Shown: positions 55,270 to 63,857, counted from the stretch's first letter. The stretch: DNA of 64,000 nt from an uncultured Ruminococcus sp. (GCA_902762785.1 CACWPL010000006.1:1-64000); one strand, 5' to 3'. The notes: generated from the letters alone by a model not told the origin. Made by a program: numbers and translations.

Positions 55270-56307
55270 ATGGACAAGAAATACACCTGTTTCGTCATCT
55301 GCCGGATCGGCGAGATGGATTCGCCTGAACGCAAACGGATGGAGGATCTTTTGGAGCTCGTCATCACGGATGTACTGGAGCCGATGGGGTTTCAAGTCGT
55401 GACCGGCGAGAAGTACCATAACACCGGCAGCATCTCAGACGATGTGCTGACCGCCATCCGGGAGGCCGATCTGTGCATCTGCGATGTCAGCATCGAGAAC
55501 ATGAACGTGTTTTATGAGCTCGGCTACTGTAAGGCGCTCGATAAACCGATGATCCTGATGAGAGAGAAGGATGCACAGGGCACGCTGCCCGTTGACATCA
55601 ACAATTTCCAGCATGTGACCTTCGACCTGAAGGATGCGAAGCTGAACAAGAAGAGCCGCATTGATCTGCGGCATCATGTCGAGCATCATCTCAAGGCCAT
55701 CTTAGAGCGCAAAGCGTCAGAGGAGCCTCTAACTGACGATGCAGTGGCCACGCAGGGGGCACTCGATCAAGGCCTGCTCGACCTGTCGGATGTGGTCGAT
55801 GCTGGGCTAAGGCAGTACATCGGGGCGCAGAACGACAGGCTCGATGTCCTTCAGGAGAAGCTCGAGGCCATCGATTCACTTCTGAAAGAGTGCTGGATGG
55901 CACAGGGGGATACGAGGACGATCCTTGAAACGAGCACATCGCAGATCGTAGATCTGATATGGCGTTCACAAAATGATAATGCGAACGCATTGAATGAAGC
56001 TCTAAGAACGGAGCATCAGATCACGAGAGACATGCTGGAGAACGGCTTTATGGCGACCAAAGGCTTGATCGAGGAAACACAGAGAGAGGGTGTGGCGCGC
56101 ACGTCCGAGGTCTTTACCGATACGGTCGAAAGAGAGCAGCAAATGACGAGAGAGATGCTGGAGAACGGCTTTATGGCGACCAAGACTTTGATCGAGGAGA
56201 CCGATCGAGAGAATGCACACCATGCGGTCGACACGGTGACGGCTGTCATCGCGGCGGCGACGGACAGGGTCGTCAAAGACATCACAGATGCGATCATGCA
56301 CCCCTGA
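55270..56307 (+). CDS. TIR-like/nucleoside-deoxyribosyltransferase-like protein with helical repeats
   Basis: 345 residues. The N-terminal domain (about 1-135) has a Rossmann-like pattern and ADLCICDVSIENMNVFYELGYCKALDKPMIL. The Glu (E83) and the NxNVFYELG motif recall nucleoside 2-deoxyribosyltransferases and predicted TIR-like nucleotide hydrolases. The rest is helical, with two near-identical units (TR(D/E)MLENGFMATK..LIEET) 41 residues apart, encoded by a 123-bp-period repeat. Cytoplasmic. It could cleave NAD or another nucleotide, as TIR-type defence effectors do; that is inference. The start at 55270 is preferred (AGGGG six bases before); 55264 is possible. Confidence 0.78.
   Translation: MDKKYTCFVICRIGEMDSPERKRMEDLLELVITDVLEPMGFQVVTGEKYHNTGSISDDVLTAIREADLCICDVSIENMNVFYELGYCKALDKPMILMREKDAQGTLPVDINNFQHVTFDLKDAKLNKKSRIDLRHHVEHHLKAILERKASEEPLTDDAVATQGALDQGLLDLSDVVDAGLRQYIGAQNDRLDVLQEKLEAIDSLLKECWMAQGDTRTILETSTSQIVDLIWRSQNDNANALNEALRTEHQITRDMLENGFMATKGLIEETQREGVARTSEVFTDTVEREQQMTREMLENGFMATKTLIEETDRENAHHAVDTVTAVIAAATDRVVKDITDAIMHP
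56023..56203 (+). repeat. Coding repeat, 123-bp period
   Basis: Two copies of about 55-60 bp, starting 56023 and 56146, differ at few positions. They encode the ENGFMATK helical units. Confidence 0.85.
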
Positions 56308-56378
56308 TGAACGGACTCCTTCTCCCGATCGCGCCCGCCATCCGGGATCGGGTCCGTGCATGAGAGCCGCACTCTCAT

Positions 56379-56401
56379 AAATGTAAAAAATATTTACATT
56401 T
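56379..56401. promoter_or_regulatory. Perfect AT-rich inverted repeat
   Basis: AAATGTAAA-N5-TTTACATTT just upstream of the NfeD -35. Likely a regulator site; no U-tract context for a terminator. Confidence 0.6.
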
Positions 56402-56413
56402 TGGAGAAACCCA

Positions 56414-56442
56414 TTGACAAGGGTCGAGTCTTGTGCTATAAT
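56414..56442 (+). promoter_or_regulatory. Promoter of the NfeD-SPFH operon
   Basis: TTGACA (56414-56419), 17 bases, TGC then TATAAT (56437-56442). Confidence 0.88.
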
Positions 56443-56449
56443 GTTGGTA

Positions 56450-56534
56450 CAGACGGAAAAGGACCGCCGGTGGACGGGGCACGCAGCAGAGACGCCGTAG
56501 ATCTCGTTTACACCGAAGCCGAACGTACCGTCTG
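56450..56534 (+). promoter_or_regulatory. Structured leader of the NfeD operon
   Basis: A 7-bp closing stem CAGACGG (56450-56456) with CCGTCTG (56528-56534) encloses about 70 bases, in a 120-base leader. No known class recognised. Confidence 0.5.
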
Positions 56535-56569
56535 CGACGCATAGACCTTTGGAAAGGGGTGTCTAAACA

Positions 56570-57013
56570 ATGACAGGGAATCTTGCAATGATCGTATGGG
56601 GCGTGGTGTTCGCCGTCGCTGTGATCGCGGAGCTCGCGACGCTCCAGCTCGTGACCATCTGGTTCGCGGCCGGTGCGCTGGGCGCTTTCGTCGCGGCGTC
56701 TGCCGGTGCCGGGACGATGGTGCAGTGCATCGTGTTCGTCGCGGTCTCGACGCTGCTGCTGCTGGTGACCCGTCCGATCCTGCGCAAGCTGCGTGTGCAG
56801 CGGATCATCCCGACGAATGCAGATGCCGAGGTCGGCAAGCTGGCCGTCGTGACCGAGGAGATCAACGACGAGCAGGACACCGGCCGTGTCCGCATCGGCG
56901 GCGTCAACTGGCGTGCCCGTACCGGGTCGGATGAGATCCTCGCCGAGGGCGCATCCGTTCGCGTGACACGCATCGAGGGCACGACCGCCTTCGTCACGGC
57001 CGATACGCCGTGA
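56570..57013 (+). CDS. NfeD-like membrane protein
   Basis: 147 residues. Two or three N-terminal hydrophobic helices (MIVWGVVFAVAVIAELATLQL; GALGAFVAASAGAG; CIVFVAVSTLLLLV). The C-terminal OB-fold (GKLAVVTEEINDEQDTGRVRIGGVNWRARTG...GASVRVTRIEGTTAFV) is typical of short NfeD1b proteins. These proteins partner with SPFH proteins, exactly the next gene. Probably in membrane microdomain upkeep. Confidence 0.92.
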   Translation: MTGNLAMIVWGVVFAVAVIAELATLQLVTIWFAAGALGAFVAASAGAGTMVQCIVFVAVSTLLLLVTRPILRKLRVQRIIPTNADAEVGKLAVVTEEINDEQDTGRVRIGGVNWRARTGSDEILAEGASVRVTRIEGTTAFVTADTP

Positions 57014-57092
57014 GCGTTCTCCCTTCATCCATATCCCGCGGGGCGGGCGACATATCATCCACATAACGACATATCTTTAGGAGGTACTTATC

Positions 57093-58061
57093 ATGGGAAT
57101 CGGAGGCTATATCATCATCGCGTTGATCATCTTCGCATTGATCGTCATGATTCGCTGCATCGTCATCGTACCGCAGGCGCATGTCTACGTCGTAGAGAGT
57201 CTGGGCACGTTCAAGTGCGAGTGGACGACCGGCCCGCACCTGCTGGTGCCGTTCTTCGACCGCGTGGCACGCAAGGTGTCCTTGAAGGAGCGCGTCGTTG
57301 ACTTCAAGCCGCAGCAGGTCATCACGAAGGATAACGTCACCATGCAGATCGACACGGTCGTGTTCTTCCAGGTGACGGACGCAAAGCAGTACACCTACGG
57401 CATCGAGAATCCGATGATGGCGATCGAGAACTTCACCGCCACGACGCTTCGTAACATCATCGGCGAGCTCGAGCTCGACGCCACGCTGACCTCCCGCGAC
57501 ACGATCAACAACAAGATCACGGCCATCCTCGATGAGGAGACCGACCGCTGGGGCATCAAGGTCATCCGTGTCGAGCTGAAGAACATCCTGCCGCCGCGTG
57601 AGATCCAGGAGTCCATGGAGAAGCAGATGAAGGCAGAGCGCGAGCGTCGTGAGAAGATCCTGCAGGCCGAGGGCGAGAAGAAGTCTCAGGTACTCGTTGC
57701 CGAGGCTGAGAAGGAGTCCAAGATCCTGCGCGCCGAGGCCGAGAAGGAGGCCGAGATCCTGCGTGCAGAGGCCGAGAAGCAGGCGACCATCCTCCGTGCA
57801 GACGCTGCCCGCGAGCAGAAGATCCGCGAGGCCGATGGTGAGGCGAAGGCCATCGAGCTGGTACAGCAGGCGCTGGCCGACTCTCTGGTCAAGCTCAATC
57901 AGGCCAACCCGAATGACGCAGTCCTGCGCCTGAAGGCCTATGAGGCGTTCACGAAGGCTGCGGACGGCAAGGCCACCAAGATCATCATCCCCTCGGAGAT
58001 CCAGGGCCTGGCCGGTCTCGCCGCTGGCATCAAGGCCGTGGCCGAGAGCGACAAGAAGTAA
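57093..58061 (+). CDS. SPFH/band 7 membrane protein (stomatin/QmcA type)
   Basis: 322 residues. One N-terminal membrane helix (IIIALIIFALIVMIRCIVIV). The SPFH domain begins PQAHVYVVESLGTFKCEWTTGPHLLVPFFD. A long alanine/glutamate-rich coiled coil (about 175-265, AEAEKEAEILRAEAEKQ type repeats) follows, then a conserved C-terminus. Forms oligomeric rafts that scaffold membrane proteases. Partner of the NfeD protein just upstream. Confidence 0.95.
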   Translation: MGIGGYIIIALIIFALIVMIRCIVIVPQAHVYVVESLGTFKCEWTTGPHLLVPFFDRVARKVSLKERVVDFKPQQVITKDNVTMQIDTVVFFQVTDAKQYTYGIENPMMAIENFTATTLRNIIGELELDATLTSRDTINNKITAILDEETDRWGIKVIRVELKNILPPREIQESMEKQMKAERERREKILQAEGEKKSQVLVAEAEKESKILRAEAEKEAEILRAEAEKQATILRADAAREQKIREADGEAKAIELVQQALADSLVKLNQANPNDAVLRLKAYEAFTKAADGKATKIIIPSEIQGLAGLAAGIKAVAESDKK

Positions 58062-58076
58062 CATCGCATAGCTGCG

Positions 58077-58107
58077 CCGCCCTCCCAAAACGGGAGGGCG
58101 GTGTTTT
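58077..58107 (+). terminator. Terminator of the NfeD-SPFH operon
   Basis: Stem CCGCCCTCCC/GGGAGGGCGG followed by TGTTTTG. Confidence 0.88.
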
Positions 58108-58158
58108 GTGCGTCATAAGAAGCCCCGCAGCCTTCAAAGATCCTGCGTGGCTTTGGTG

Positions 58159-58608
58159 TCATTGCGGGGGATGGGGGCGTCGTCTTTCTTCGGCGGCCGT
58201 GATGGCGGCAGCGGTCTCTGCAAGGAGCGTGGTCAGTGCGGCACGGCGGCGGATCAGATCTTCGTCCGTCTCTTCAAATGGGTACCATTTGACCCATTCG
58301 TCGAAATAGGCGCGGATGTCATGGACGAGCATCCGGGAGAGCGCCAGGACATCGACATCCTCGATCGTGTGGAGCGTGTAGACGTCCTCATGATCACAGT
58401 GGATGATGTGGGTCGCACTTTGATAGGACGTGAGGAGACAGTGCTCCCCCTCCAGCTCCATAAAAAAGGACGCAGGGATGTTGTGCGTGAGCGCAGTCTT
58501 GCAGGCGATGAGCCACTCGAACGGGATGTCCACCAGGTAGCTCACCTCGTACTCCTGACCGCCCAGGGAGAGCGTCGTCCATCCGTGCAGCGGTGCGGAC
58601 AGCATCAC
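58159..58608 (-). CDS. Unknown cytoplasmic protein coupled to fucU
   Basis: 149 residues. No signal or membrane segment. The body (EYEVSYLVDIPFEWLIACKTAL ... EGEHCLLTSYQSATHIIHCDHEDVYTLH) is followed by a helical C-terminus. I recognise no family. It overlaps the fucU stop by ATGA and is the third gene after relQ and fucU. Confidence 0.72.
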   Translation of the reverse strand: MMLSAPLHGWTTLSLGGQEYEVSYLVDIPFEWLIACKTALTHNIPASFFMELEGEHCLLTSYQSATHIIHCDHEDVYTLHTIEDVDVLALSRMLVHDIRAYFDEWVKWYPFEETDEDLIRRRAALTTLLAETAAAITAAEERRRPHPPQ

Positions 58609-59039
58609 ACCACGCCCTTTTGCAGCATGATGTTGGCGTAGAGCGCGGTCTCACCGGTGGCGATGATGCAGTAGACCCTGCGGGATTCCTCATAGAACGC
58701 GAATCGCTCGATCTCCCCGATGGCGGCGGCACCGCGGGGGTCGTGCTTGGCGACGATCTCGCGGTAGGTATCCCAGATGGGTGTCTCCACGGGGTCGCCG
58801 GGCATGACCTGCATGAGCTGGACGGGCTTCTCGACATAGGTATCGAGCGGGAACACGGTCAGGATCGCGTCGAGCAGCTCGGGCACACCGTGGCCGTCGC
58901 AGCGGATGACGATGGCGTCCTTGCCCATGGACTCGGCAGGGAAATTGCCGTCGGCGATGACGAGACGGTCGGAGTGTCCCATCTCACAGAGTACCTTTAA
59001 AAGAGAAGGGGACAGGATGGGCGGGATGTTCTTGAGCAT
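58605..59039 (-). CDS. fucU: RbsD/FucU-family mutarotase
   Basis: 144 residues, normal for FucU. It starts LKNIPPILSPSLLKVLCEMGHSDRLVIADGNFP, with the GH and D residues of the family. C-terminal ERFAFYEESRRVYCIIATGETALYANIMLQKGVV matches L-fucose mutarotase (Tyr and TGE). It interconverts alpha- and beta-pyranose forms of fucose or a similar sugar. ATG 59039 follows AAAGGAG. It lies in an operon with the alarmone synthetase, not with sugar catabolism genes. Confidence 0.9.
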   Translation of the reverse strand: MLKNIPPILSPSLLKVLCEMGHSDRLVIADGNFPAESMGKDAIVIRCDGHGVPELLDAILTVFPLDTYVEKPVQLMQVMPGDPVETPIWDTYREIVAKHDPRGAAAIGEIERFAFYEESRRVYCIIATGETALYANIMLQKGVV

Positions 59040-59068
59040 GGGGGTCTCCTTTCGATGCGGACAGGGTG

Positions 59069-59740
59069 TCAAAGGTCATTGATCTGCTGGTAGATGTCCT
59101 GCATGCGCAGGTCGGTGTCGGCGATGGTGCCGGCCAGCTCGCGGAGCTCCTCCTTGAGGTAGTCCGGGACATGGCTGCTGGTCTTGTAGCGGAGCTGATG
59201 CTCGAGGCTCGCCCAAAAGTCCATCGCGATCGTGCGGATCTGCACCTCGACGGGGACCTCGAGCCTTTCGCGCGCCGTGTAGACCGGCACCATGAGGATC
59301 ATATGCAGGCTTCGATAGCCGGAGGGCTTGGGGTCCTTGATGTAGTCCTTGACCTTGACGACTTCGAAATCGTCCCGGCGGTCCAGCAGCTCGGCGATGG
59401 CGTAGATGTCGTCGATGTAATAGCAGACCACGCGGATGCCGGCGATGTCCATGAGGTTCTGGCGGGCAGAGCGCGCGGTCAGCGGCAGCCCCTTGCGCTG
59501 GAGCTTTCCCATGATGCTCTGGCCGGACTTGATCCGGCTCTCGATGCTGTGGATGGGGTCGCGCTGGAATCGCATGGAGAACTCGTTATCGTAGATATGG
59601 AGCTGTGTCTCGACCGTCTGCGCGGCTGAGCCGTAGATATGATCGAGCTCGAGGAACTCCTCGAACATCTTCTCTAGCTGCTCCTGTTGGACGGGGATGA
59701 TCTCACTGATCTTTTCCATATAAAAGGTACTGTCATCCAT
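59069..59740 (-). CDS. relQ: Small alarmone synthetase (RelQ/YjbM-like)
   Basis: 223 residues, the size of RelQ/YjbM. Single synthetase domain with DIAGIRVVCYYIDDIYAI, DYIKDPKPSGYRSLHMI and EVQIRTIAMDFWASLEHQLRYK. No HD hydrolase domain. It makes (p)ppGpp from ATP and GDP/GTP. GGAGG precedes the ATG. First gene of a three-gene operon with fucU and an unknown gene. Confidence 0.94.
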   Translation of the reverse strand: MDDSTFYMEKISEIIPVQQEQLEKMFEEFLELDHIYGSAAQTVETQLHIYDNEFSMRFQRDPIHSIESRIKSGQSIMGKLQRKGLPLTARSARQNLMDIAGIRVVCYYIDDIYAIAELLDRRDDFEVVKVKDYIKDPKPSGYRSLHMILMVPVYTARERLEVPVEVQIRTIAMDFWASLEHQLRYKTSSHVPDYLKEELRELAGTIADTDLRMQDIYQQINDL

Positions 59741-59782
59741 TTCGTTCGCCTCCTTTACGCCCGGTCTCCCGGGGCTATGTCT

Positions 59783-59811
59783 ATTATACCATGATGAGGG
59801 GGCGAAAGCAA
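59783..59811 (-). promoter_or_regulatory. Promoter of the relQ operon
   Basis: Minus strand TTGCTT (59806-59811), 17 bases, TGG then TATAAT (59783-59788). Confidence 0.87.
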
Positions 59812-59870
59812 GTGTTTTTGGTACTTTTTCATAAGATCTTCATTTTCACGATCATCTGTCTCATAGAATC

Positions 59871-59902
59871 AAAACAGCGGAGGTCTTGCGGCCTCCGCTG
59901 TT
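59871..59902 (-). terminator. Terminator of the PrsA-like gene
   Basis: Minus-strand stem AACAGCGGAGG/CCTCCGCTGTT followed by TTTTGATT. Confidence 0.85.
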
Positions 59903-59911
59903 GTGTTCGGT

Positions 59912-61390
59912 TTAGGCGAACTTGAACTTGAAGGGATCGTAGCGGCGATAAGCGGCGTCGTTGCGAACGACGGTCATCACGTCGGTCCAGGTGTCCATCA
60001 GGTCCTCGTAGTCCTTCTGGTGCATGGTGTAGTTGGTGCTCTCGAGGGTGCCCTCGGTCAGGAGGTCATCATCGGTCATGCGGTCGCGGATGTCATAGCG
60101 AACGACCAGCGTGTAGTAGTCATCCTCCTCGACGATGTAGGGCTTGCCGTAGTCTGCCTCGCCGATGGCCAGGAGCTTCTCGTAAACGGACTGGCTGGGG
60201 TCATAGTAGATGTCGTTGGGATCGTCGTAGTCCTCCTCGTGGATCACGGAGATGATAGACTCGTTCGGGAAGGGCGTGGCCTCCTCATCGGACTCGTCCG
60301 CGCCGGTCGTCAGCAGGGCAGCGTCATCCGCTTCCTCGTCGGACTCTTCGTCGGTCTCGTCCTCGGCGGTCTCGTCGGTCTCCTGCTCGCCGTCCTCTTC
60401 GGAGGCTTCGGCGGTCTCGTCCTCGGCATCCTCTGCCTCGCTCTCGGCCTCGGTGGTCTCCTCCTCGGCAGCGGTCTCTGCCTCGGCGGTATCCTCTGCG
60501 GTCTCCTCGGTCGTCTCCTCCGTGGTCTCGTCCTCGACGGCCTCGGCATTGACGGTCACGCTGCCGCTGTGCTCTTCGCCCTCGGAATCGGCATCCTCAT
60601 CCGCAACGGCATCCTCGGTAGCCGCAGTGGCGGCCGCCGTCTGCTCTTCTACATAAGCATCATAGTCCTTCTGGATGGCATCCATCTCGGCCATGACGGC
60701 ATCGACACCACCGTCCTTCAGGGCATCCTCGACACGGTCGCTATAGTCCTCTGCCATGTCCTTGAGAGCCTTCTTGCCGTCGGCCTTGAGCATCTCGCCA
60801 TTGGCATCGGTCAGGCTCATGCGGACGAACTGCGCGCGGATGTGCTCATCGGCGTAATAGTCGGTGACCTCCTCCTCAGTCACGCCCAGCTCGCCCTCGC
60901 CGATGCCGTAGTAATGATCGAACACGGCCTGGCTCTTATAGGTGGACGTCACGACCTTCTTGAAGGAATCCTCGCTGACGCCCATGGGCTCCATGGAATC
61001 GGCGTTCCAGTAATAGGACATCATCATCTCGACGTAGTTCTTGTCCTCGTCCGTGAGGGTGAGGCCGAGCTCATCGAACTTCTTCTCGGTGGCCGCGAAG
61101 TCCACGCACATCTCGGTAGCGCGGTCCTGGATCCAAGTGGTCACGTCCTTGCCCTCGAGCGGCAGTGCCTTGACGGCCTTCTCGTCCGTGGTATCGAGAT
61201 CGGCATTCTCCTTGGTGAGCTTGGAGATCGCCTCGTTATAGGCATTGTTCATGAAGTAGATATAGATGCCCGCCGGCACCGAATAGCCGTCCACGGTCAG
61301 AGCGCTCCTGGTATTGTAGCCGCAGGCAGTGCAGGATGCAGCCAGCATGACAGCAGTTGCGGCCGCAGCCGCCTTCTTGAAGATCGACAT
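59912..61390 (-). CDS. PrsA/SurA-like lipoprotein with long acidic linker
   Basis: 492 residues. The lipobox is ASCTAC, with the lipidated Cys near 23. The N-domain (about 30-250) is helical and resembles PrsA/SurA/trigger-factor chaperone regions. A low-complexity linker of about 120 residues (about 255-375) is built of Glu, Thr, Ala and Asp. A small C-domain (about 385-492) follows. No parvulin isomerase signature is clear, so it may be a chaperone only. A role in folding secreted proteins fits the many exported enzymes. Confidence 0.8.
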   Translation of the reverse strand: MSIFKKAAAAATAVMLAASCTACGYNTRSALTVDGYSVPAGIYIYFMNNAYNEAISKLTKENADLDTTDEKAVKALPLEGKDVTTWIQDRATEMCVDFAATEKKFDELGLTLTDEDKNYVEMMMSYYWNADSMEPMGVSEDSFKKVVTSTYKSQAVFDHYYGIGEGELGVTEEEVTDYYADEHIRAQFVRMSLTDANGEMLKADGKKALKDMAEDYSDRVEDALKDGGVDAVMAEMDAIQKDYDAYVEEQTAAATAATEDAVADEDADSEGEEHSGSVTVNAEAVEDETTEETTEETAEDTAEAETAAEEETTEAESEAEDAEDETAEASEEDGEQETDETAEDETDEESDEEADDAALLTTGADESDEEATPFPNESIISVIHEEDYDDPNDIYYDPSQSVYEKLLAIGEADYGKPYIVEEDDYYTLVVRYDIRDRMTDDDLLTEGTLESTNYTMHQKDYEDLMDTWTDVMTVVRNDAAYRRYDPFKFKFA

Positions 61391-61428
61391 GATCAGTTTA
61401 CCTCTTTCTGATAGTATTCCAGTTGCCC

Positions 61429-61517
61429 GCCGGATGCAGCGCGAGCGCCGCAGCGAGCGGGATCCGGCCCATTGGCCAGCCTTTTCTTATTATACTACAT
61501 CCCGCGCCATAAGTCCA
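61429..61517 (-). promoter_or_regulatory. Promoter and leader hairpin of the PrsA-like gene
   Basis: Minus strand TGGACT (61512-61517), 17 bases, TATAAT (61489-61494). The leader holds a GCCGGAT/ATCCGGC stem (61429-61468). Confidence 0.72.
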
Positions 61518-61567
61518 TAGTTTTTTGAAAAAATATCATGCTTTTTCACATAATTTTCAGAAAACAC

Positions 61568-61597
61568 TTGCGTAAGTCCAATTATTTGTGCTATACT
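61568..61597 (+). promoter_or_regulatory. Promoter of the short-chain dehydrogenase gene
   Basis: TTGCGT (61568-61573), 18 bases, TGC then TATACT (61592-61597). Confidence 0.77.
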
Positions 61598-61642
61598 GAT
61601 AATAGCGAGCCCCACATCCTCCGATAGAAAGGACAGATCCTT

Positions 61643-62404
61643 ATGAAGACTGCACTCATCACCGGCGCGACGTCCGGCATTGGCCTGGAAATGGCCGTAT
61701 ATCTCCACAAACTCGGATGGAAGCTCATCCTGACCGGCCGCAACGAGCAGATGCTCCGAAAGATGGCCGACCGCTTCGGCAATGACACGCGCTTTATCGC
61801 CCTCGACCTCGCCGAGCGCGGCGCTCCCGAGGCGCTCTGTGCGTTCTGCCGCGGCACGCGCGTGGACTTCCTCATCAACAACGCAGGCTTCGGCGTCTAC
61901 GGCCCCATGACGGAGACCCCGCTCGAGCGCGACCTTGCACTGATCGACGTCAACATCCGTGCGCTGCACATCATCATGAAGCATTTCCTCCGGCAGATGG
62001 ATGCACGCGATTCCGGCCATATCCTGAACGTCGGCTCGATCGCGGGCTTCTCGACCGGCCCGCTCCTCTCGAGCTACTATGCCTCGAAGAACTACGTCGT
62101 CCGCCTGACGACGGCCGTGCGGGAGGAGCTGCGGCACAAGGGCTCGCGGGTGCGTGTGAGCGTGCTGTGCCCGGGGCCCGTGGACACGAACTTCAACCGC
62201 CGCGCCGGGGTGACTTTTTCCGCGCCGCCCGCCGACGCCCGGACGGTCGCACGCTATGCGATCGACCACGCCCTCGCCGGGGACTGCATCATCGCCCCCT
62301 CGCCGCTGATCTGGCTCGGAATCGCCGCGATGCACGTCTGCCCGGAGACGCTCGCCGCGCGCGTGATCTACCATGTGCAGAAGCGCAAGCAGACGATCAG
62401 GTGA
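61643..62404 (+). CDS. Short-chain dehydrogenase/reductase
   Basis: 253 residues, standard classical SDR. Cofactor loop TGATSGIGLE, NNAG motif (LINNAGFG), catalytic S in VGSIAG, Y-x3-K in YYASK. TGRN after strand 2 suggests NADP(H). A C-terminal segment (WLGIAAMHVCPETLAARVIY) resembles the membrane-associated DltE/YqjQ-like group. Substrate unknown. Confidence 0.93.
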   Translation: MKTALITGATSGIGLEMAVYLHKLGWKLILTGRNEQMLRKMADRFGNDTRFIALDLAERGAPEALCAFCRGTRVDFLINNAGFGVYGPMTETPLERDLALIDVNIRALHIIMKHFLRQMDARDSGHILNVGSIAGFSTGPLLSSYYASKNYVVRLTTAVREELRHKGSRVRVSVLCPGPVDTNFNRRAGVTFSAPPADARTVARYAIDHALAGDCIIAPSPLIWLGIAAMHVCPETLAARVIYHVQKRKQTIR

Positions 62405-62407
62405 ACG

Positions 62408-62436
62408 AAAGGCCTTCCCGCGCTGGGAAGGCCTTT
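62408..62436. terminator. Terminator between the SDR and C39-like genes
   Basis: Stem AAAGGCCTTCCC/GGGAAGGCCTTTT with T on both sides. Serves converging genes. Confidence 0.9.
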
Positions 62437-62441
62437 TCGTC

Positions 62442-63857
62442 TCAATTTGGATAATACACGATCCTCGCGCCGAGGACGTTGAACACCTTCAGGAACTCCG
62501 ACTTGAGCATGGTGACGCTGCCGCCGGTGTTGGGGTCGCGGTAGGTGAGCATGTCGCCGTCTGTCCCGCAGATGACGACCGCGTGCTCGCCGGACGGCCA
62601 GCGGACGGTCTCGCCGGTCTGGTAGTCGATCCATTCGCGGCGGTAGGTGATGCCGGTGGTGGGATTCGTCGTGTACCACGCTAGGACAGGGGAGCCCTGC
62701 TGGAGGAGCGTGACGATCTGGTCCATCGTGGCGCCGGTCTGGCACTTGACGCCCGAACGGAAGGTCGCGGCCGTCTGCGCGATCGGCTTTTCAAAGACGC
62801 CGTACGAGCTGCTGCTGCGCGGATCGCCGACGAACTCGCGCTCGGGGTTCGCGCCGTACAGCACGCCGCCGCTCTCATATGGCGCCGGTCCCTTCGGCAG
62901 GACATTGACGATCTGTGCCATGGTGACGTTCGTACCGTAGTACCGCAGCAGCATGTAGAGCGCCGCGCTCTCACAGCCGGTGGGATAGTCGGGATGCTGG
63001 GAGAACTCCATGACCGGCAGCATGACCGAGGGGACGTCCTCCTCGAACGTGTCCGAAAGGCGTTTGAGCATCCCCAGATCGAGCACGTCGACCGTGCCGC
63101 TCTTGTCCATGTCCGCGCGGGCAAAGTCTAGGAACTGGAACTGCGCGCTCCCGTGCAGATAGCGCTGAAGGAGCCGGACGTCGCGCACGGTGAGATGCCC
63201 ATTGCCGTCCACGTCACCAAGGAGCCATTGATCGGGCTTGACGGCGAAGACGGTGCCGGTGTAATCATAGAGCTTTTTCGAGAAGCTGTCCGCGGCCGTC
63301 TGCGTGTAGCCGTCGAAGGCATAATACGGCAGATGCGCCGCGATCTCGGCAGGGGAGACGCCGTTGAACGCATATTCCTCGATCGTGTGTGAATAGATCC
63401 ACTCCGGGGAATAGACGGTATCGCCGACGGCGATCGCGCCCGGCGCAGAGAACAGCGCGAGCACAGCAGCCTCATCGTTGGAGAGCAGCAGCGCGATCTC
63501 CTCCTCCGACCAGGAATCGGCGAGCGCTGCACGCACGTCCTCGGCGGGCAGACTGAACACATGGATCGCGGAATACAGGTTCTCCGTGTCCTGGAGCTTG
63601 GTGGGGATGCCCGTGCGGAGCGCGCGGTGGTAGAGCTGCCAGGAGGCGAGCGCCTCGGACGGGATCAGTGCCAGGATGCTCTCCGGGATGACGGCGAGCC
63701 GATCGCTGACCGTCGCAGTGAAGCCGGCGGGCACGGTATCGGCGAACGGCGCATCGGCATCGGCCGCGGCCGTGGGGAGAGGTGCGTGTATCAGCATCGC
63801 CGCGGACAGCACCGCAGCCGCCCGGCGAAGGGACCCCATCTGTTTCATGACGATCAT
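62442..63857 (-). CDS. Secreted C39-like cysteine peptidase with internal dockerin
   Basis: 471 residues. Signal peptide (about 5-32), an N-terminal helical region (40-210), a dockerin (214-270, GDVDGNGHLTVRDVRLLQRYL; KSGTVDVLDLGMLKRL) and a C39-like peptidase-2 domain (279-471). Catalytic Cys295 (YPTGCESAALYMLLRYYG), His425 (GEHAVVICG) and Asp441 (YRDPNTG) are in place. It may trim peptides from plant or bacterial walls while docked on a scaffoldin. ATG 63857 has a weak AAAGAGAAA; ATG 63848 is an alternative. Confidence 0.9.
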   Translation of the reverse strand: MIVMKQMGSLRRAAAVLSAAMLIHAPLPTAAADADAPFADTVPAGFTATVSDRLAVIPESILALIPSEALASWQLYHRALRTGIPTKLQDTENLYSAIHVFSLPAEDVRAALADSWSEEEIALLLSNDEAAVLALFSAPGAIAVGDTVYSPEWIYSHTIEEYAFNGVSPAEIAAHLPYYAFDGYTQTAADSFSKKLYDYTGTVFAVKPDQWLLGDVDGNGHLTVRDVRLLQRYLHGSAQFQFLDFARADMDKSGTVDVLDLGMLKRLSDTFEEDVPSVMLPVMEFSQHPDYPTGCESAALYMLLRYYGTNVTMAQIVNVLPKGPAPYESGGVLYGANPEREFVGDPRSSSSYGVFEKPIAQTAATFRSGVKCQTGATMDQIVTLLQQGSPVLAWYTTNPTTGITYRREWIDYQTGETVRWPSGEHAVVICGTDGDMLTYRDPNTGGSVTMLKSEFLKVFNVLGARIVYYPN

